Below, piece after piece: positions 1 to 15,300 of a stretch of DNA of 63,513 nucleotides. Source of the stretch: Zygnema circumcarinatum (taxonomy: Eukaryota; Streptophyta; Zygnematophyceae; Zygnematales; Zygnemataceae); assembly GCA_037447605.1 (NCBI GenBank), contig CM074807.1:4157799-4221311 (forward strand). The letters are read 5' to 3'. Within the stretch, counting starts at the first letter, position 1. Each line of letters starts with the position of its first letter. The notes beneath the pieces were generated by a model, which saw nothing but the letters and a program-made list of their open reading frames with translations, was not told where the DNA came from and made no database searches. The position numbers and the translations under genes are program-made.

Positions 1-24
1 GGGGGGGGGGGGGGGGGGGGGGGG
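1..24. repeat. Poly-G run at the window start
   Basis: An uninterrupted run of G opens the window. Together with the poly-C end and the N gap inside poly-C it suggests that assembly stopped at G/C homopolymers. The ABCC gene that follows is cut off by this edge. Confidence 0.9.
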
Positions 25-249
25 AAGAGAGCACGTTACGAGTAGAAGGGGTGGAAGGGTGACTGGAGGGTGATGAGGGGCGAGACAAAGTAGTAGCACG
101 ATATTAGGAGTGGGGAGGTAGAAGGAGATTTAAGAGCGAGAGATGGAACGAGACAGAGCGGAAGACTTGACGAAAAGGAGAGAACATGTGTGTACTGCTG
201 ACATTCTTGTGAGACCTTCGTAGGCACATTCTTTCTTCTGTCTTTCTGA

Positions 250-2121
<1,872 letters not shown>

Positions 2122-3839
2122 GCTGTGGGCTGTGGGCAGGAATTGCGGCTATGGGACGAGAGGTGCAGGCACAGATGGGCTTTCAGGAAGACCAGCTACC
2201 GGGCCTGCCTTGGAGCCAGGCCCTCGCGCTTGGCAATGCGGAACACCAAGGGGAGTAGGGGAGAAGCAAGATGGCTGCTGGGCCTCTGCGCAGCTTGGGG
2301 CAACCTCAATCTGTCCATACGCGTATGATGGGAGGGAGGGGAAGACTGGCCTCGAGGCTGTTGCAATTTTTTTCTCTCTTCGCATGGATGGATTCTCAAC
2401 AGAGCTGCGGCTCATTTTCTGGCAGAGGGAACTGTGCCATGGGAAGGAGGACGGTACAGGCCTCCCACACGTAAGGGATGCACGTGCAACCTACTGCCAA
2501 ACTACAAGCCACAGCTTCTTGGCAGTGTCGGTTCATTTAGTGTGATTTTGTAGTTTTTATTCCCTTTAGTATTGTGGCGCGTGTGGAATGACCGAATCAA
2601 TCATGTCCATTCGAATTTGAAAGGAATGTTTTTCTGCAGTGCTGGGGACGACCCTTTTTTGCTCAACATACCGAAAGTGAATGTGGGCAGCTCTTGCTTG
2701 TCTAAGTTAGCTGTTCCTGCCGGGCTCCAAGAGAAATGCAGGGATTGTTCGGGGATCATCTGCTTCACAGGTGGCCCGCCCTGCGTTAGTAAAGCATGAG
2801 CTGCTGCATTAAGCTGCTGGCATGTGTAGAAAAACGTGTCCTGCTCTGTTGCAGAAAGCGTAAACAGCATTGTTCTCAGCAGTAGCACACGGTCGACACT
2901 CGAGTAGTGTCCTCCAGAACGATGTGCTTTCAACAATGGAGAGCACGCCCATTGGCGAACATGCTGGCGCGAATGGGCGTACATGCTGGCGCCTTCACGG
3001 GAACAACTAAACCCTCCCCTACCCCCTCTCCTAAAAGTCTACCCAAAATTAGCAATTCACATGTTCGAGAACACTCCCAACCAAAAGCACTTTTGCTCTT
3101 GTTGTCATATCGGGTCCGGTGTTCGGCCTCCATGTATAGCAAAAAATTGACGTTCGTTCGACAACACGAGTCAGCAGACTTGAAAGGAACTGACACGCCG
3201 TAAGCGCTTCTTAGCTTTGCGTCATTGCGATTGCTGCCACTGTGCCAGCGAGCACAGTTTCGTACTGTACGTACATCTCTTCTTTAGATTCTGCAGCGAT
3301 TGCTGAAGAATTTTTCAAATGTCCTGCGACATAACACCACCGAATCAAAACCCCATTCCTCCCTCTGCCGAACAAAGCACCTTGCCCATCGTCCAGCTCA
3401 GCACATCACAGCTGTGCGATTGGGCGTAGACTGAAGAGCATCACAATGGACAGCTCCAGTTGTGCGAGTTGTGCGAGTATGACCATCCTGCTTACTGCTG
3501 ATAGGCATGAAGGTTTTAATTAAGCTGGGAATGGACGAAGCGAAATGCAGTCACAGCCACTGAACATTTTTTTAAGCGTATTTTTTAAAACGTGTAATAT
3601 TGCCAAAATTCAGAAAGGAACTCTCGCCTGGTTAGTTTCTAGTCATAAAAGAACGATCAGGATCAGAGTGAAGCCCCACCGTTCGCTCACTCGATGATGT
3701 ATAGAAATTGAACTATCGTCTGGTCAACTTGGACACCAACCACAGCACCAATGGAAAAAGACCACATGTCTGAATCCACCCTTTACATACCTCCAACCCA
3801 CCCTCCCCCCCCACCGGAGAGCATTAAAAAACAGAAAAC
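2122..3839. other. Convergent intergenic region, ABCC-1 / PARG-A
   Basis: About 1.7 kb between the stop codons of two convergent genes. It should hold both 3' UTRs. No conserved coding segment, RNA gene or mobile element was recognised in it. Confidence 0.5.
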
Positions 3840-6800
3840 CTATTGAGCTCTCTTATGAGGCAAACAGCAACGAAGGCATTCAAAACAAAATATTGACCTT
3901 GTTTGGTTTGTCTTACAGGTCGTCTTGAAATTCGGACTATCCCACCACTCGAAGAAGGACATTTTCAGCCGCCGGCGCGTCCTCAGATGTCCATACTCCA
4001 CGAGCGCTTCGCAAAGCCGTCCGACATCATATTTGTTTGTACCGGCATGCCGAGGGTCTCCCTGAATTTTATCAGTTATCTGTTCACTACGCAATACCAC
4101 AGCTGTACTCGTCAATAGTACGAAGCTTCATCATACTATTGAAGCTTCAATAGCATGATAGAATGTACTACGATGCAAATACGAAGGACTTCCATACACT
4201 TCAAGTTGCTCCCTCTTATTGAGGTGTTAGTGAAACTGAGGATTGAATTGTTCAGCTTCAAAATTGACAGCAACTGCATTGGTATCCAATAATTCTGGTA
4301 GAAGGCATAGCTGATGCCACCTCCACAAGGCGTTGCAGTCTTCGATCACCAGCTGTAAAGTAAACCAGTTTTGGTCTATCGGCCTGCATAGACAAGAAAG
4401 ACTTACATCATTGTCGTGAAACAAGCGCAAGAGTCAGCGTACGCGCAAGACGGTCCACTCAGTTAACACTTAGTTAACCAACCATTTCCCAGCAAGTGGT
4501 CGATGATCAAGAGATTTTCTACCTCATGCCTTTGGCAGATTCTCCTCAAAAGCCAACAAAACACAAGCAATGAGCTCCTCGCAAGCAACGAGTAGAATAT
4601 CCCGAAAAGCAAATGAACTCGACCTGTGAAGCGGCAGCCCATTGGATGATGCTTTTCATCGTCGGGTCTCCTCCAAACACGCCGCAGCCCCAATTGCCCG
4701 TCGCTATTGGAGCCAATGCATCCTCCATCTGCAAGGAGCATATCGAGGGTTTAACTTCCATGACATGGATTGACGAGAATAGTGGCTTGCAAATCACAAC
4801 AAGTCAAGCTTGCACTTAATAACCTCGATATCCGAACTGCACAATATTATTCGACTGCTTGCAGCTATGATTCAATTCTGTTACTTTTCCGGGTTCAATC
4901 TCCTCATTTCGCTTTGCTCGGATAGTGACTAACCTCCACCTCAGAATTGTTTCCTTGCAAGCTCGTTGCATTCAAAGCAGGGTACAGTTTTTCCGTGTGG
5001 AGAAATCCGACGAAGGCTTTATTTAGCTCTCTGAGAACATGCACAAATCGCAGTGAGCTCCATGTATACATCGATACACAACTGCATTCCAGACACGCAT
5101 CCACATGCTAAAATGTAAATTCCACAACTCAAATTTGTGAGATCCCCACCAGATTGATAACTTTCAATGCACATGCACGCCTTCTTGAAATGCATGTGAG
5201 TGTGAATCGTACTCCCCACTCGATTCACTGTCAAAGCCATGGTTGGCTTCCAAGCAAAAGCTTGAGAGTTGCAAACCTTCGGATGCACCACGGCGCGAAC
5301 TGTCCTTCTCCGACCGCTTCGAGGGCGTCGATCGCAGCCACACGTGTGAGCTTCCGGCCAAACTGGTCTCGCTGCATTCGATCGTGGAAGCTCCCCTTGA
5401 AGTTGAAGGTCGGCCCAAACCTGGCAGCAGACAGCGACAGGATAGGATCGCTGGACAACTAGGCATTCCAAGACTATTTCCTCGAAAATTTTGAAAAAAA
5501 AAAAAATGTTTTCTACAGTGAAACTTTCACACCAATTGAAGATCGACTACTAAGAAATAGTAGCCGCGTACTCCCAACAGCGATATCAAAGCAGAGGCAT
5601 TGCGGCTCCCTCACCCGCTATAGTTGCTGTAACGCTCGGCACCGACTATCTCAATAGCCTCTCGCTCTTCCATTCGCGGACATATCAGCATGCCGGCAAT
5701 CAACTCAGGGCAGATAACGAACCGAATCTCCTCCTGAGATTGAAAATTCTTTTGTTTTTTTCGAGCTTGAAAAAAATTGTTCCAATGCAAGACCTTCAAG
5801 CATAAACTGGTTTCAGCACCATCTATAAAAGGCATTGACTGAGAGAAATACTCTTTTCTGAAGTACTTCAGATCCCTGTCGAAATACATCCCGCCTCTAT
5901 GCAGGATCTTTTACTCATGTGCTTAGTCAAATGACTTGTATACCTGGGCACATCCCCCTCGTAGTGTTCCGCCTCCAAAATATTTATTTGAGAAGTTCAC
6001 TTGGAGCATTGGCTCCCTTACCTCTTCAATGGTGCCTTCTGGGACAACCTGAAGCATAGAAGGTCCGTAACCTAATCAGCATAGAGAAACGTACAGTCGA
6101 AACAGGCAGATTTATGAGAGCAAATGGGTGGAGAGCTCACCACAAATTCACAAAGTGGAACCCTGCTGGCCTCCCAATCAAGATAGTGATTGAGCACTTT
6201 ACGCTCAAAGGATATATTTCCAGTTCGCGGGTTATTGTCAAATTCATCAAAGTAGTTCAAAATACACAGCAGCTTTTGCTTGTGATGTTCCCCGGGTTCC
6301 AAAAGCTTCCTGCAATCGCATGCAAAACAAACCATCCAAGCCAGTTCCAACTGGCTCCAATTCACTAATGTAGTAAGCCATTAACGATGCGGTTGGAGGT
6401 TGAAACAATGGCATCAAAATTGAGTGACATCGGGCTTGGCTGTATGACGATCAAATTCATTCCAAAAAGTTAGGAAAACATGCTACGGAAACATATGAAT
6501 ACAACTACAGTCGACCTGAACAAAAGAGTCACGAGTTTCAAATGTGCGATGGCAATTTCTTCGTTGTAACGTATACTTTCAAATTCGAGGAAATGTCGTA
6601 GAAATGAGAACTCACATGAAGAGGCCGTAAAAGTTGATGTCAGGAAGACGTTCCTCAGCCCGACCATCAGTTGGAAAGAGACACAAGAATGCGGAAGCAA
6701 CAATAGAAGCTGCTAGCTCCTGCAAAGGAGAGCGAAAAAAAAAAACTGGGCAAAGTTTAGAATGAAGCTACAGAAAAGTTATCGCGAACAAACTGAACAG

Positions 6801-8080
6801 CGATGCATGAAGTAGGGCCATATTCAATACCGTCTATGTTTTTTTTTAATTCCATATGACGGGATTTTACCGGTTCTTTGTTTCTCTAATCTGCTGATAG
6901 TCTATTCTGGTCCACACGTGTATAGTTGTTTGCCTCTTCCTTTGCTACTGGCATATGGCTTGATAGCAAAAACAGCATTCGAAGGAAAAATGCTCATCGC
7001 CATGAAGCAACGAAGCAACTCGCCTGACTTATGATAACTATGCCGGGTTGGTTCGCAGGCAATATCCGCAAGGCTGTGGAAGATGAGCTCCTCCAACTAC
7101 AGCTGTCAGATGCATTTTCAGTTAAGAGAATTGGCAGACGCAGAGCAAGTTTGGCGATGAACGGCAACGCTTTTCGCATAAAGTGAATTTCCTCGCCTTT
7201 CAACACCTGCAACCATGCAAACGAGAGGTGCTAGATGATAGTGAGACAAGGTGATAGCTGGCGTCGGAAAGCCGTGTTTAAAAGATTTCTTTCAGCAAGT
7301 TCAGTGAAGTAGTTTCAGCGTGTTGCGTGCTTGCATCGTTACACTGAACAATGGTTGGCACCGATGTACCTTTTGGAAGAATGCCTCCATGGCTAGCGGT
7401 AAGTTGTTAAGTTCGCAATCCAAGCCAAGCGTGCTTCGGAGTGTTGCAATAGCGTCTATCAGCACCAGGGGCAGCTCATCTCCGGGCCTTGTGAGACTAT
7501 CCAAAATCATTTCCACTTCTCGTGGCCACGAATACTCTGGAACCGCCTTTGAGTTAGAACGAACATCACATGGCAGAAAATCGTGGAATGTCCTCTCCTG
7601 CGGTCTGTGTGAGATTGCTTCGTTCGACCTCTCCTCCATAGCATCCACAACCCGCTCGTGGAATGTCCTCTCCTGCGGTCTGTGTGAGAGTGCTTCGTTC
7701 GACTTCTCCTCCATAGCATCCAGAACCCGCTCGTGGACTGTCCACTCCTGCGGTCTGTGTGAGAGTGCTTCGTTCGACTTCTCCTCCATAGCATCCAGAA
7801 CCCGCTCGTGGACTGTCCACTCCTGCGGTCTGTGTGAGAGTGCTTCGTTCGACTTCTCCTCCATAGCATCCACAACCCGCCTTTGAAATATGCGTCCTAA
7901 AAACCGCCGACTTTTGCAACAAAAGAGGCCTGCAGGCGAGGATGAGCGGCTTGCGCAGGCGCCTCTCAGCAGCTTGCGCCATGGAACCGGGCAACCCTTG
8001 AACGCTTTGAGGACTTGCTTTGTTTCCAAGGCTGCCGGCTCTCTCTCTGGCTCCGCGCATGCCCTCACTGCATGCGTCAT
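3840..8080 (-). CDS. Poly(ADP-ribose) glycohydrolase paralogue A (PARG-A)
   Basis: Predicted macrodomain-type PARG, which cleaves ribose-ribose bonds of poly(ADP-ribose). Exons on the minus strand: 8080-7370, 7206-7024, 6719-6616, 6309-6141, 6048-5944, 5733-5615, 5420-5277, 5030-4934, 4728-4624, 4383-4321 and 4061-3840, all in phase, about 670 residues. Landmarks in order: four 25-residue repeats, a helical domain ([11 protein letters not shown]), the signature [17 protein letters not shown] split by an intron after the Gln, [23 protein letters not shown] and the plant-type tail [12 protein letters not shown]...FFEWW. The residue equivalent to catalytic Asp738 of bovine PARG is Asn (VNFSN instead of VDFAN), so activity is in doubt; both signature Glu are kept. 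Exon 7206-7024 ends CAG with a GC donor (GCGAGT). The start is the first ATG of the open frame and could be further upstream. The final exon could instead read through to a stop at 4258. Confidence 0.88.
7581..7880 (-). repeat. Four tandem 75-bp coding repeats in PARG-A
   Basis: Units at 7581-7655, 7656-7730, 7731-7805 and 7806-7880 differ by a few bases and stay in frame, giving four copies of a charged 25-residue motif (core [16 protein letters not shown]). The array lies upstream of the helical PARG domain and is absent from the first exons of PARG-B and PARG-C. Confidence 0.97.
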
Positions 8081-9354
8081 GCAAGGGCGGCGCGGTCGGA
8101 TTTTGAGGAGGGAGGGGTATTAGAACGCAGGGTCGGGTTTTAGAATTTCAATAAAAATTTCTAAAAGTCAAGCCGTTTTATAAAACACTTTTAGAACGTT
8201 TGTACAATCGTACGGACATACGATCGCACGGCAGCCACTTTGACGGGCCAGCTCCAAGCCTCCTCAAATAAGGGGAAAACCCTTAAATATCGTGAGTAGC
8301 TTATTTAGGGGAGCGGTCCAGATTAGTTCAAGTAGTTTAACTACCATACAAGCCCTAAAAAAGCATTTTTTTGGTGATTTCCCTCTTCTCGCTCCTCTTG
8401 ATCGCTGAGTACACTTTGAGTAACCAAGTTTAGAGCACGCTGCACAGTAACCAAGTTTAGAGCACGCTGCACACTAACGCCTTCCAGGTCCTATGGATGT
8501 GACGGCATCTCTCCAATAATTACGTCGACTACCGATTTGTCGATGGTGAAATGCAGCAATTTAGTACCTTCAAAATGAGCATTCAAAGTATTTGCAAAAG
8601 GGGGTCGACATCCTTGAACAATGAGTCACGTTCTATGGTGACTTAAGCTCTCTTTGTCCTCAGCCCCCTTTAGCGAGTGCTGCTGATGAAGATGCTGCAC
8701 GTAATTGTCGATCGGAAACAACCAAAGTACTTCGGGCGAGACGGACCTCTTGCCGCCAACCTTTCAACTTCAATTTCAGTTAAGTAACTTTTTTTTTTTT
8801 TTTTTTTTTTTTAACTTTTCGACCAAAAGCGAGTCAAAATTGACACACTAGAGGGTGTCAGACTTGAAAGTTGTTCGTAAGGTTGAGACCAGAACAAGTA
8901 CTCCGGTGACATCGCGATTCTGGTGCGGCGAAGTACTTGCCATAAAAAATTCTTGTAATACCCTGTTTAAAATCGATTATTTATAAACTAGAATTTTATT
9001 TTTCGCACTTGCGGCCATCCCTAGAGGCGGCTTCAAAGCTGGAGCTCCTTCGCATGGTAGAGACAGAGCTTGGAGCCCATGCATGATATGTTAAGCCTTT
9101 ACCTTTCGGCGTGCTCAGTGTCTGGACACAAAAGGGATGTTGGTTGATGCACAGAAGAGGCAAAAAAGACACCGCACGCATGCCAATTGCTTACGATCTG
9201 GACGGCACCACTTGAATACGTTATCATGGGAGGATAAATTTGCTCTGAAATAAGTTATCGCATAAACAATGGATGACTCGTTTTGTGAGCGGCTGCTTAT
9301 GAGTCTGACTGAACTCGCTGCCAAAGCAGTATAGTACAAGTCCAGTTTTAGTCT
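8081..9354. other. Intergenic, upstream of PARG-A
   Basis: About 1.3 kb between the NB-ARC/TPR gene and PARG-A, both on the minus strand, so the PARG-A promoter should lie here. Visible features are a 27-bp tandem duplication at 8419-8472 and a poly-T run at about 8790-8812. No gene was recognised. Confidence 0.5.
8419..8472. repeat. 27-bp tandem duplication
   Basis: Two perfect adjacent copies of a 27-bp unit, 8419-8445 and 8446-8472 (core ACCAAGTTTAGAGCACGC). Non-coding. Confidence 0.95.
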
Positions 9355-12300
9355 TCAGTTTGTGCCTCCTTTCTCGCTGCAGAGGCTTTGCAGGTCTTCT
9401 CTCAGTTGCGCCATGTCCCACTCCTCGCACTTCTCCAACAGTGTGAGAGCTTTGCGTCGCAGGCTCGCGGCTGCTTCCTTCTTGCCGCGCAGGTCCTCGA
9501 CCCTTCCCATGTCAGCGAGGGTCACTGCCAGGGCGGGGTGATTCGTGCCTACAATGGCTTTCCGGATGTCGAAAGAGGCAGCATAGGCCCTGTAAGCTTC
9601 TTGCATCGATGTCTGTACAGAGAGCAGCCACACAACGGGAGGCAAGACTCAGATTCAACACATAAAAAGCTCCACCATTTGTAATTACTGGCTATGATAC
9701 CTCTCGAAGCTCGCCGCAATTTCTTACCCTAGAATGGGGCAATCGTGAGCAGCATGGCAGAGACAATCGAATCTGAACCACCGTACAGTCCCAGCCCACA
9801 TCCCACCCGAGTGCTCACCGTGCTTTCTGCGGGCGTGCTCTCCTTCAATCTGGCAATACAGTCCAACAAGTCTGCAGATTCCAGGTTGACTGTTCCCGCC
9901 TCCTCTTCAATCAAGTTCTTGGCATTTTTCAGGTATTCCACAACGACGTTGAATTGACCGCCTCCAAGCCACTCGGCAGTCGCGAGAAGGCTAAAAATCT
10001 GACCTTCTTCAAACCTGGCCATAGAGTCGGCACTTCCCATCAACTGCAGCGCTGTCCACAAATACTCCAGACCTTCAGCCAAAGCCCCTTGCTGAATCAA
10101 AACTCGTCCAAGACACATAAGGCGAGACCTCAGCCTGACGGCCTGACCTCCCTGCACAGCACCTTTCTCTGGAAGCGAGGGAGATACAGGAGCTGACTTC
10201 ACTTTCAAACCCACTTCACCCAAACTTTTCTTGAGCCATTTCTTCGCCTCGATCCAACCATCATCGTCGCCGAGGCGAAAATGGACAAGGCCTAGCCTAG
10301 CCTGACTGGAACGAACATACTCGTTGTGCTCTTCCCTTCCCATGACTGTTCCCTGCCTGCTGATATCCATCAATGCACCTTCTAATGAAAATTTTGCCTT
10401 TTCTAGAATGTCATGGGTCAGAGGCCCACGCATCATGAGACCCAGATTGGCAATTATGTTGGCCTCTTCCAACGGATCCACCCGACCTATCAACTCCGCT
10501 TGAGCCAGTTGTTTCTCATACACAAAACAGGCTTTCCTGCGCTGCTCATGTGTGAAATGCAGATCAACAAGAGCAGGCGCACCTGTTCCCCATTCAGGCA
10601 GATTCTCGGCGCCTTCAAGTCCTCCCCAAGAAACTAATCTGAAAGCATCGTGGAGAAGCTCCTGCTGATCCACACACTCTCTCAGCTCTGCATATGCCTG
10701 GCCAAGCATTTCTAACACTTCGGTAATTCGATGGTGAGTTGGTGACAGGGCATGCTCACAGATCCTCAGTGCATTATTTAGCAGTTCGAGGTATTCCCCT
10801 GTACTGATGCTTTTAAGCTCCTTCAACGTTCCTGCAAGCCTCAGAAAAGCATCCGCAACCATGACATCATCATCACACAGCTCTAGAAGGCCTCCGTAAG
10901 GACCCCCTTCATCCCTCTCAACGACCTTCTCTGATAACTTCACTGCCAAGGTTCGAAGAAGTGCAACATTGGAAACCAATGTGGCAACCATCGACTTCCT
11001 ATTCTGTTTAGTCGGATTTGCCAGAACTAAGCTTCTAGCTTGAGACCATGCCAGTTCTGCTTGGATAGCAAGACCCGAGGGAGTTCTAAGCAGTCCTTTG
11101 TTCTCTTTACAACATTTCTGAAGCTCCTCATTGCCGCCAGCATCGCCCATTAACTCCAACATGACCTTTGCTTTCAGCAACCGGATCTTCATTCGAGACT
11201 CCGCTGTGACAGAGAAGAGTCGTCGATCGAGGAGCTCGTCGCAGACAGCCATAGCTTCTGCAGCTCGACCTCGCCAGTTCAAATACTGGCCAAGCTTCAT
11301 TCCAATGCCTGCGACCTTTGCTGCATCTTCGTTCTTCCTAATGACTTCCTTTCTTTGCTGCCAGATGGAAGCAAAATGGGGCATTGTCGCTTCAGAACAA
11401 AGTGCCCCTGCTAAAGTGTACAACACAACTTTTCGGGCTTGCATGCTGTCTTTGCGAGTCTGGGCATAGTCCCGCACGAGATGGTGAAAGACAAAGCCAT
11501 CTTTCATATTATTGAACTGCACGAATTGAAATTCCAGCAACAACTTAATGGCCGCATCGGTATGATCTCTCTGTAGCAGGCGGTCCGTGCTTGAAGCAGA
11601 GGCCCTTCATCCAATTACCCAACCAGCAAAACACAAGAGAGAGTATAAACGTTTTTCAGTTCAAGTTGTTCGCACTTGAGCACATCCGCATCAGCCACTA
11701 GAGCACAGACGTAAAACAATGCGACAGATGCACACTAAGCAGTCGCTGCTGACTTCAGATAATCTATTTCTTGCATTCGGTACTTTTCGGTACTGAGAGT
11801 ACTAGAATTTTGTCCAGTTGATTTTCGCACACTGAAACAATCACAGTGCCTTAAGGACTCTGATACAGTAGCCTTCACAAGAACAGAATGTGGCCGTATT
11901 GACTACCGGCTGATGATCTTTATACCTTAGTTGTCGAGCAGCCAAAAACAGCACTTCTTTTGGGACAGCTTCAGCTGCAAACCACGCCCCGACATCCACC
12001 ATAGCCACAGCAAGAGCTCCTGTGCTGCTCTCCAGCCGACGGAAACTCTCCTCTATAAGCGCCCTCATGCTGCAAGTGCAAAACATGACACGCCCACAAT
12101 TATTAAGCTTGAAATGCGGAAGGGCTCTAATGAAAGACCTGATGCTCTATACCGTAAGCTTGTCTCCTTGGAACCTATAGAGATGAATGTGTTCCATTTT
12201 AACGTTCCGAAAGCATACCCAGTTTCCAAAGTTATTGACGATCACTGGACTTCTTCATTGAAATTCAGTATCATGACGGAAAGTACGCTAAGCATCTAGA

Positions 12301-15300
12301 TATGCTCGTTAGGTTTACGATATCAATGTGTATAAAAGATAACTCCACGTGAAGAAGTATGCAATCCACCAAAGTATGGCTATTCTGCTGTTAAGAACAG
12401 GTCCTCATTCAGTTAGTTTTTTGAATCACGATCGGTAGCCTCCCGCCGCATCAATCGCCCGCCTACCTTCTCTCACCCTGCTTTTTCTTTTCTCCTCATA
12501 TCCCACTCCCAAAACACCTCTCATTAACAGCCATGCACACTTTCGTCCCCCTACCCGTTTACCTCATACCATGAAGGTTTTAGGAATGTATCCAACACTG
12601 GCAAGGGCCCCTTTTTACTGTTCAATAGCTGCAGAAGCTCCTTAAGGAGCATTCCCCGGCCAAGAAGGCGCGCTGCGATGGTGACCGCCATCGGCACATT
12701 TCGCAGAAGCTGCAAACAGTGCATCAAACTCTCGTCGTCTGACTCCTGATCCTTCCCTTCGGCCTTCACAAGCTGCAGCACCCGATGAACATATACTGAA
12801 CTTAACGCACCATATTATGCATTGCAAGTGCGACTCCACCAGCTATTACATTATTTGAAGGTATAGTCAAGATTTCAGTCTAAAAGTGAGCATGCCTTTC
12901 AAAAACTGATACACCGGAGATAGCTTACTACTCGGCAATTGTTTCATTACTCAAATGCCAACTCTTGCACTTCTGATGGTTTTCCGACATCCGATCCACG
13001 TGTTCAACTGCACTATTGCCTTGGGTATGGCTCAGCTTGGAACAATTTGAACGTTAAATGACATTATGATATTATGCAGGAGAAAGACAGTGCTTATATG
13101 GACTAACGAAGCTGTCTCACCTCAAGGGCTTCTGCAGATGTCAATCCACTAAGCGCAATGTTGAACATGCTTCTGTTTGCAGATGCCACTTCCGATGTCA
13201 AAATTATGTGCGCTTTGCCTGTCTGCATACCACCACATACTCGATGCAAAAAGTAAGAGCCCGCTTGCCCCTAAAAAAAACATATGGAAGGAAAAACGTC
13301 AAGATGAAATGGTCCTAAGGAACAAACTTCATGGCAACGCAGCACTGTGAACCCCAGCTGATGCTCTTCAAGAGGCTACACAAATGCCCAATCCCACCTT
13401 TGGCAGCATGTTTGTCAAGCTGCTATAGTTTTTCACAGCGTCAAACACTAGAAGGAACTTTCGGCCATCCTCCAACACCTCCCTCACACGGCAAACTTTT
13501 TCTTCTATGGCTTCTCTCTGCTTCAGCTGCCCCAACAGGCCTGACAACCAACTTTCAGTGGGCTGGATTGCCCAAAAGTCACCTCTGAAAACAAAAGTAA
13601 GGTCTGAAGATTAGAGTCACGCCGAGACTGCAATCAAACGCGAATACAAACTAAAAAGTCTGCGGAACTGTCATTCCTATAAATGGTCCTGTCATGTTTG
13701 ATGCCCAAAAGTCTATTACAACTAAGCCATCGAAGAGAAAAGGCGCCTTACTTGCACTTGGAGGAATGGCGCCAGACCCAAAAAGCTGTCAGTGGCAGTG
13801 AGGGGGGACGCGTTGACCCAAAACACCCCTTCATACTCCGCCAAGTGCCGGTATACATATTCCACTGCAAGATGGCTCTTACCAAAGCCGTTTGGAGCGA
13901 CTATACACACCATTGCAGGCTGCTGCAAATCCAAATCCCTCACCATAACATAATGTGTAAGCACGGTACTTGGTCTATATCGGTCTGAGATGACCCAGAA
14001 TATTACTCATAATACAGTCTAAGGTCAACGGAAACACCATTGACAGCTCGCCCGTATTCGTTAACTCACCTTGTCATTTGATGAGCATTCCCCTGTCTCT
14101 CCTGGTGTGCTATTAAGGGCTGTTCTCATGTGCTCCAATGAATCTTTCCTGCCTTGGAAGAGAGCATTCTTAGAATACGGAACACTAAATGGGTAGTTGT
14201 TGATTTCCTGCCACAGAGTCTCGAGTCCTCCCAGCAATCCCGCCTCGTAGAGAATTCCAAGGTATTGCAGTATGTCCTTGACGTATTTTTCTGCTGCCCT
14301 TCGATTGGATTCCACACTGATTACAGCAGACAAACGGTCTGATTGGTTGATAACTGCAAGGAAAAGGCCTGCCTGCATGCGGCCGCGCACTTAAATGTGA
14401 TTGGTTGCAACCCACAGAGTGGCTTAGACAGGAGTTAGAATCAGTTATAAAAATGAGTTCTTTTGGAAGAAGCCACCAAAAGTGGATGTTCTCCTTGATG
14501 ATTTTTGGTGACAAGAATGACATGATTGCAAGTAGTGTATGGGACCATCAAGAGTACCTATGATCTGTCAGATGAGATCAGTCCTGTTTCCAAAGAACAT
14601 TACAACTAAAAAAACAAACCACGAGAAAGGCCATATAGAACATTATTCAGTTCATAATACAACTAGCTTTCAAGAACTGCATTCACGCATCTTCCATGAC
14701 GTCAAACAATGCGACCTTACTAAAGCATATGCCATGTCATTCAATTTAATTGACTACCTTGCAGATGCTTAAAGCGATGGCAGCTCGCAGATCTTCTTGA
14801 TCTTCTGTTGAATTAAGAGCTTGAAGAGAGCAGTACAAGACCGCCATGGCCAGCTGTAACCTGTTGAGAGGCAGAAGTTCTTTTGCCCACGAAGATGCGC
14901 TCGCGACCACATTCATGAAAACTTCTGCCAACTCTATCCATGTATGCTGTACATACAAAAAAAAGAATGCGCTGTCTGTTAGACTATCGGCTCATGTGCA
15001 AGAAAAGTGCCTGCATATTTACATGTTTAATCCAATCTCACACACACCAAGAAGCACCTTTGATGCATGTGAGTCCTAACCAAGTCAACCAGGCAATCTG
15101 CAACAGAAAGGAATCCGGTGTACGAATATCATTGTTTATGTATATCCCAGCTGTTTTCTCTGAAGAAGTTTTGGTCCATTAAAAGAACTTTCCGCAATGG
15201 GAGGATCCCTCACCAAATCCAGCGCATTTTGCCTTCCTTCCAGAATATCATCCACGATGACTGCTAAGTTGTTCCATCCGGCATCCGTCGGACCGGATGA

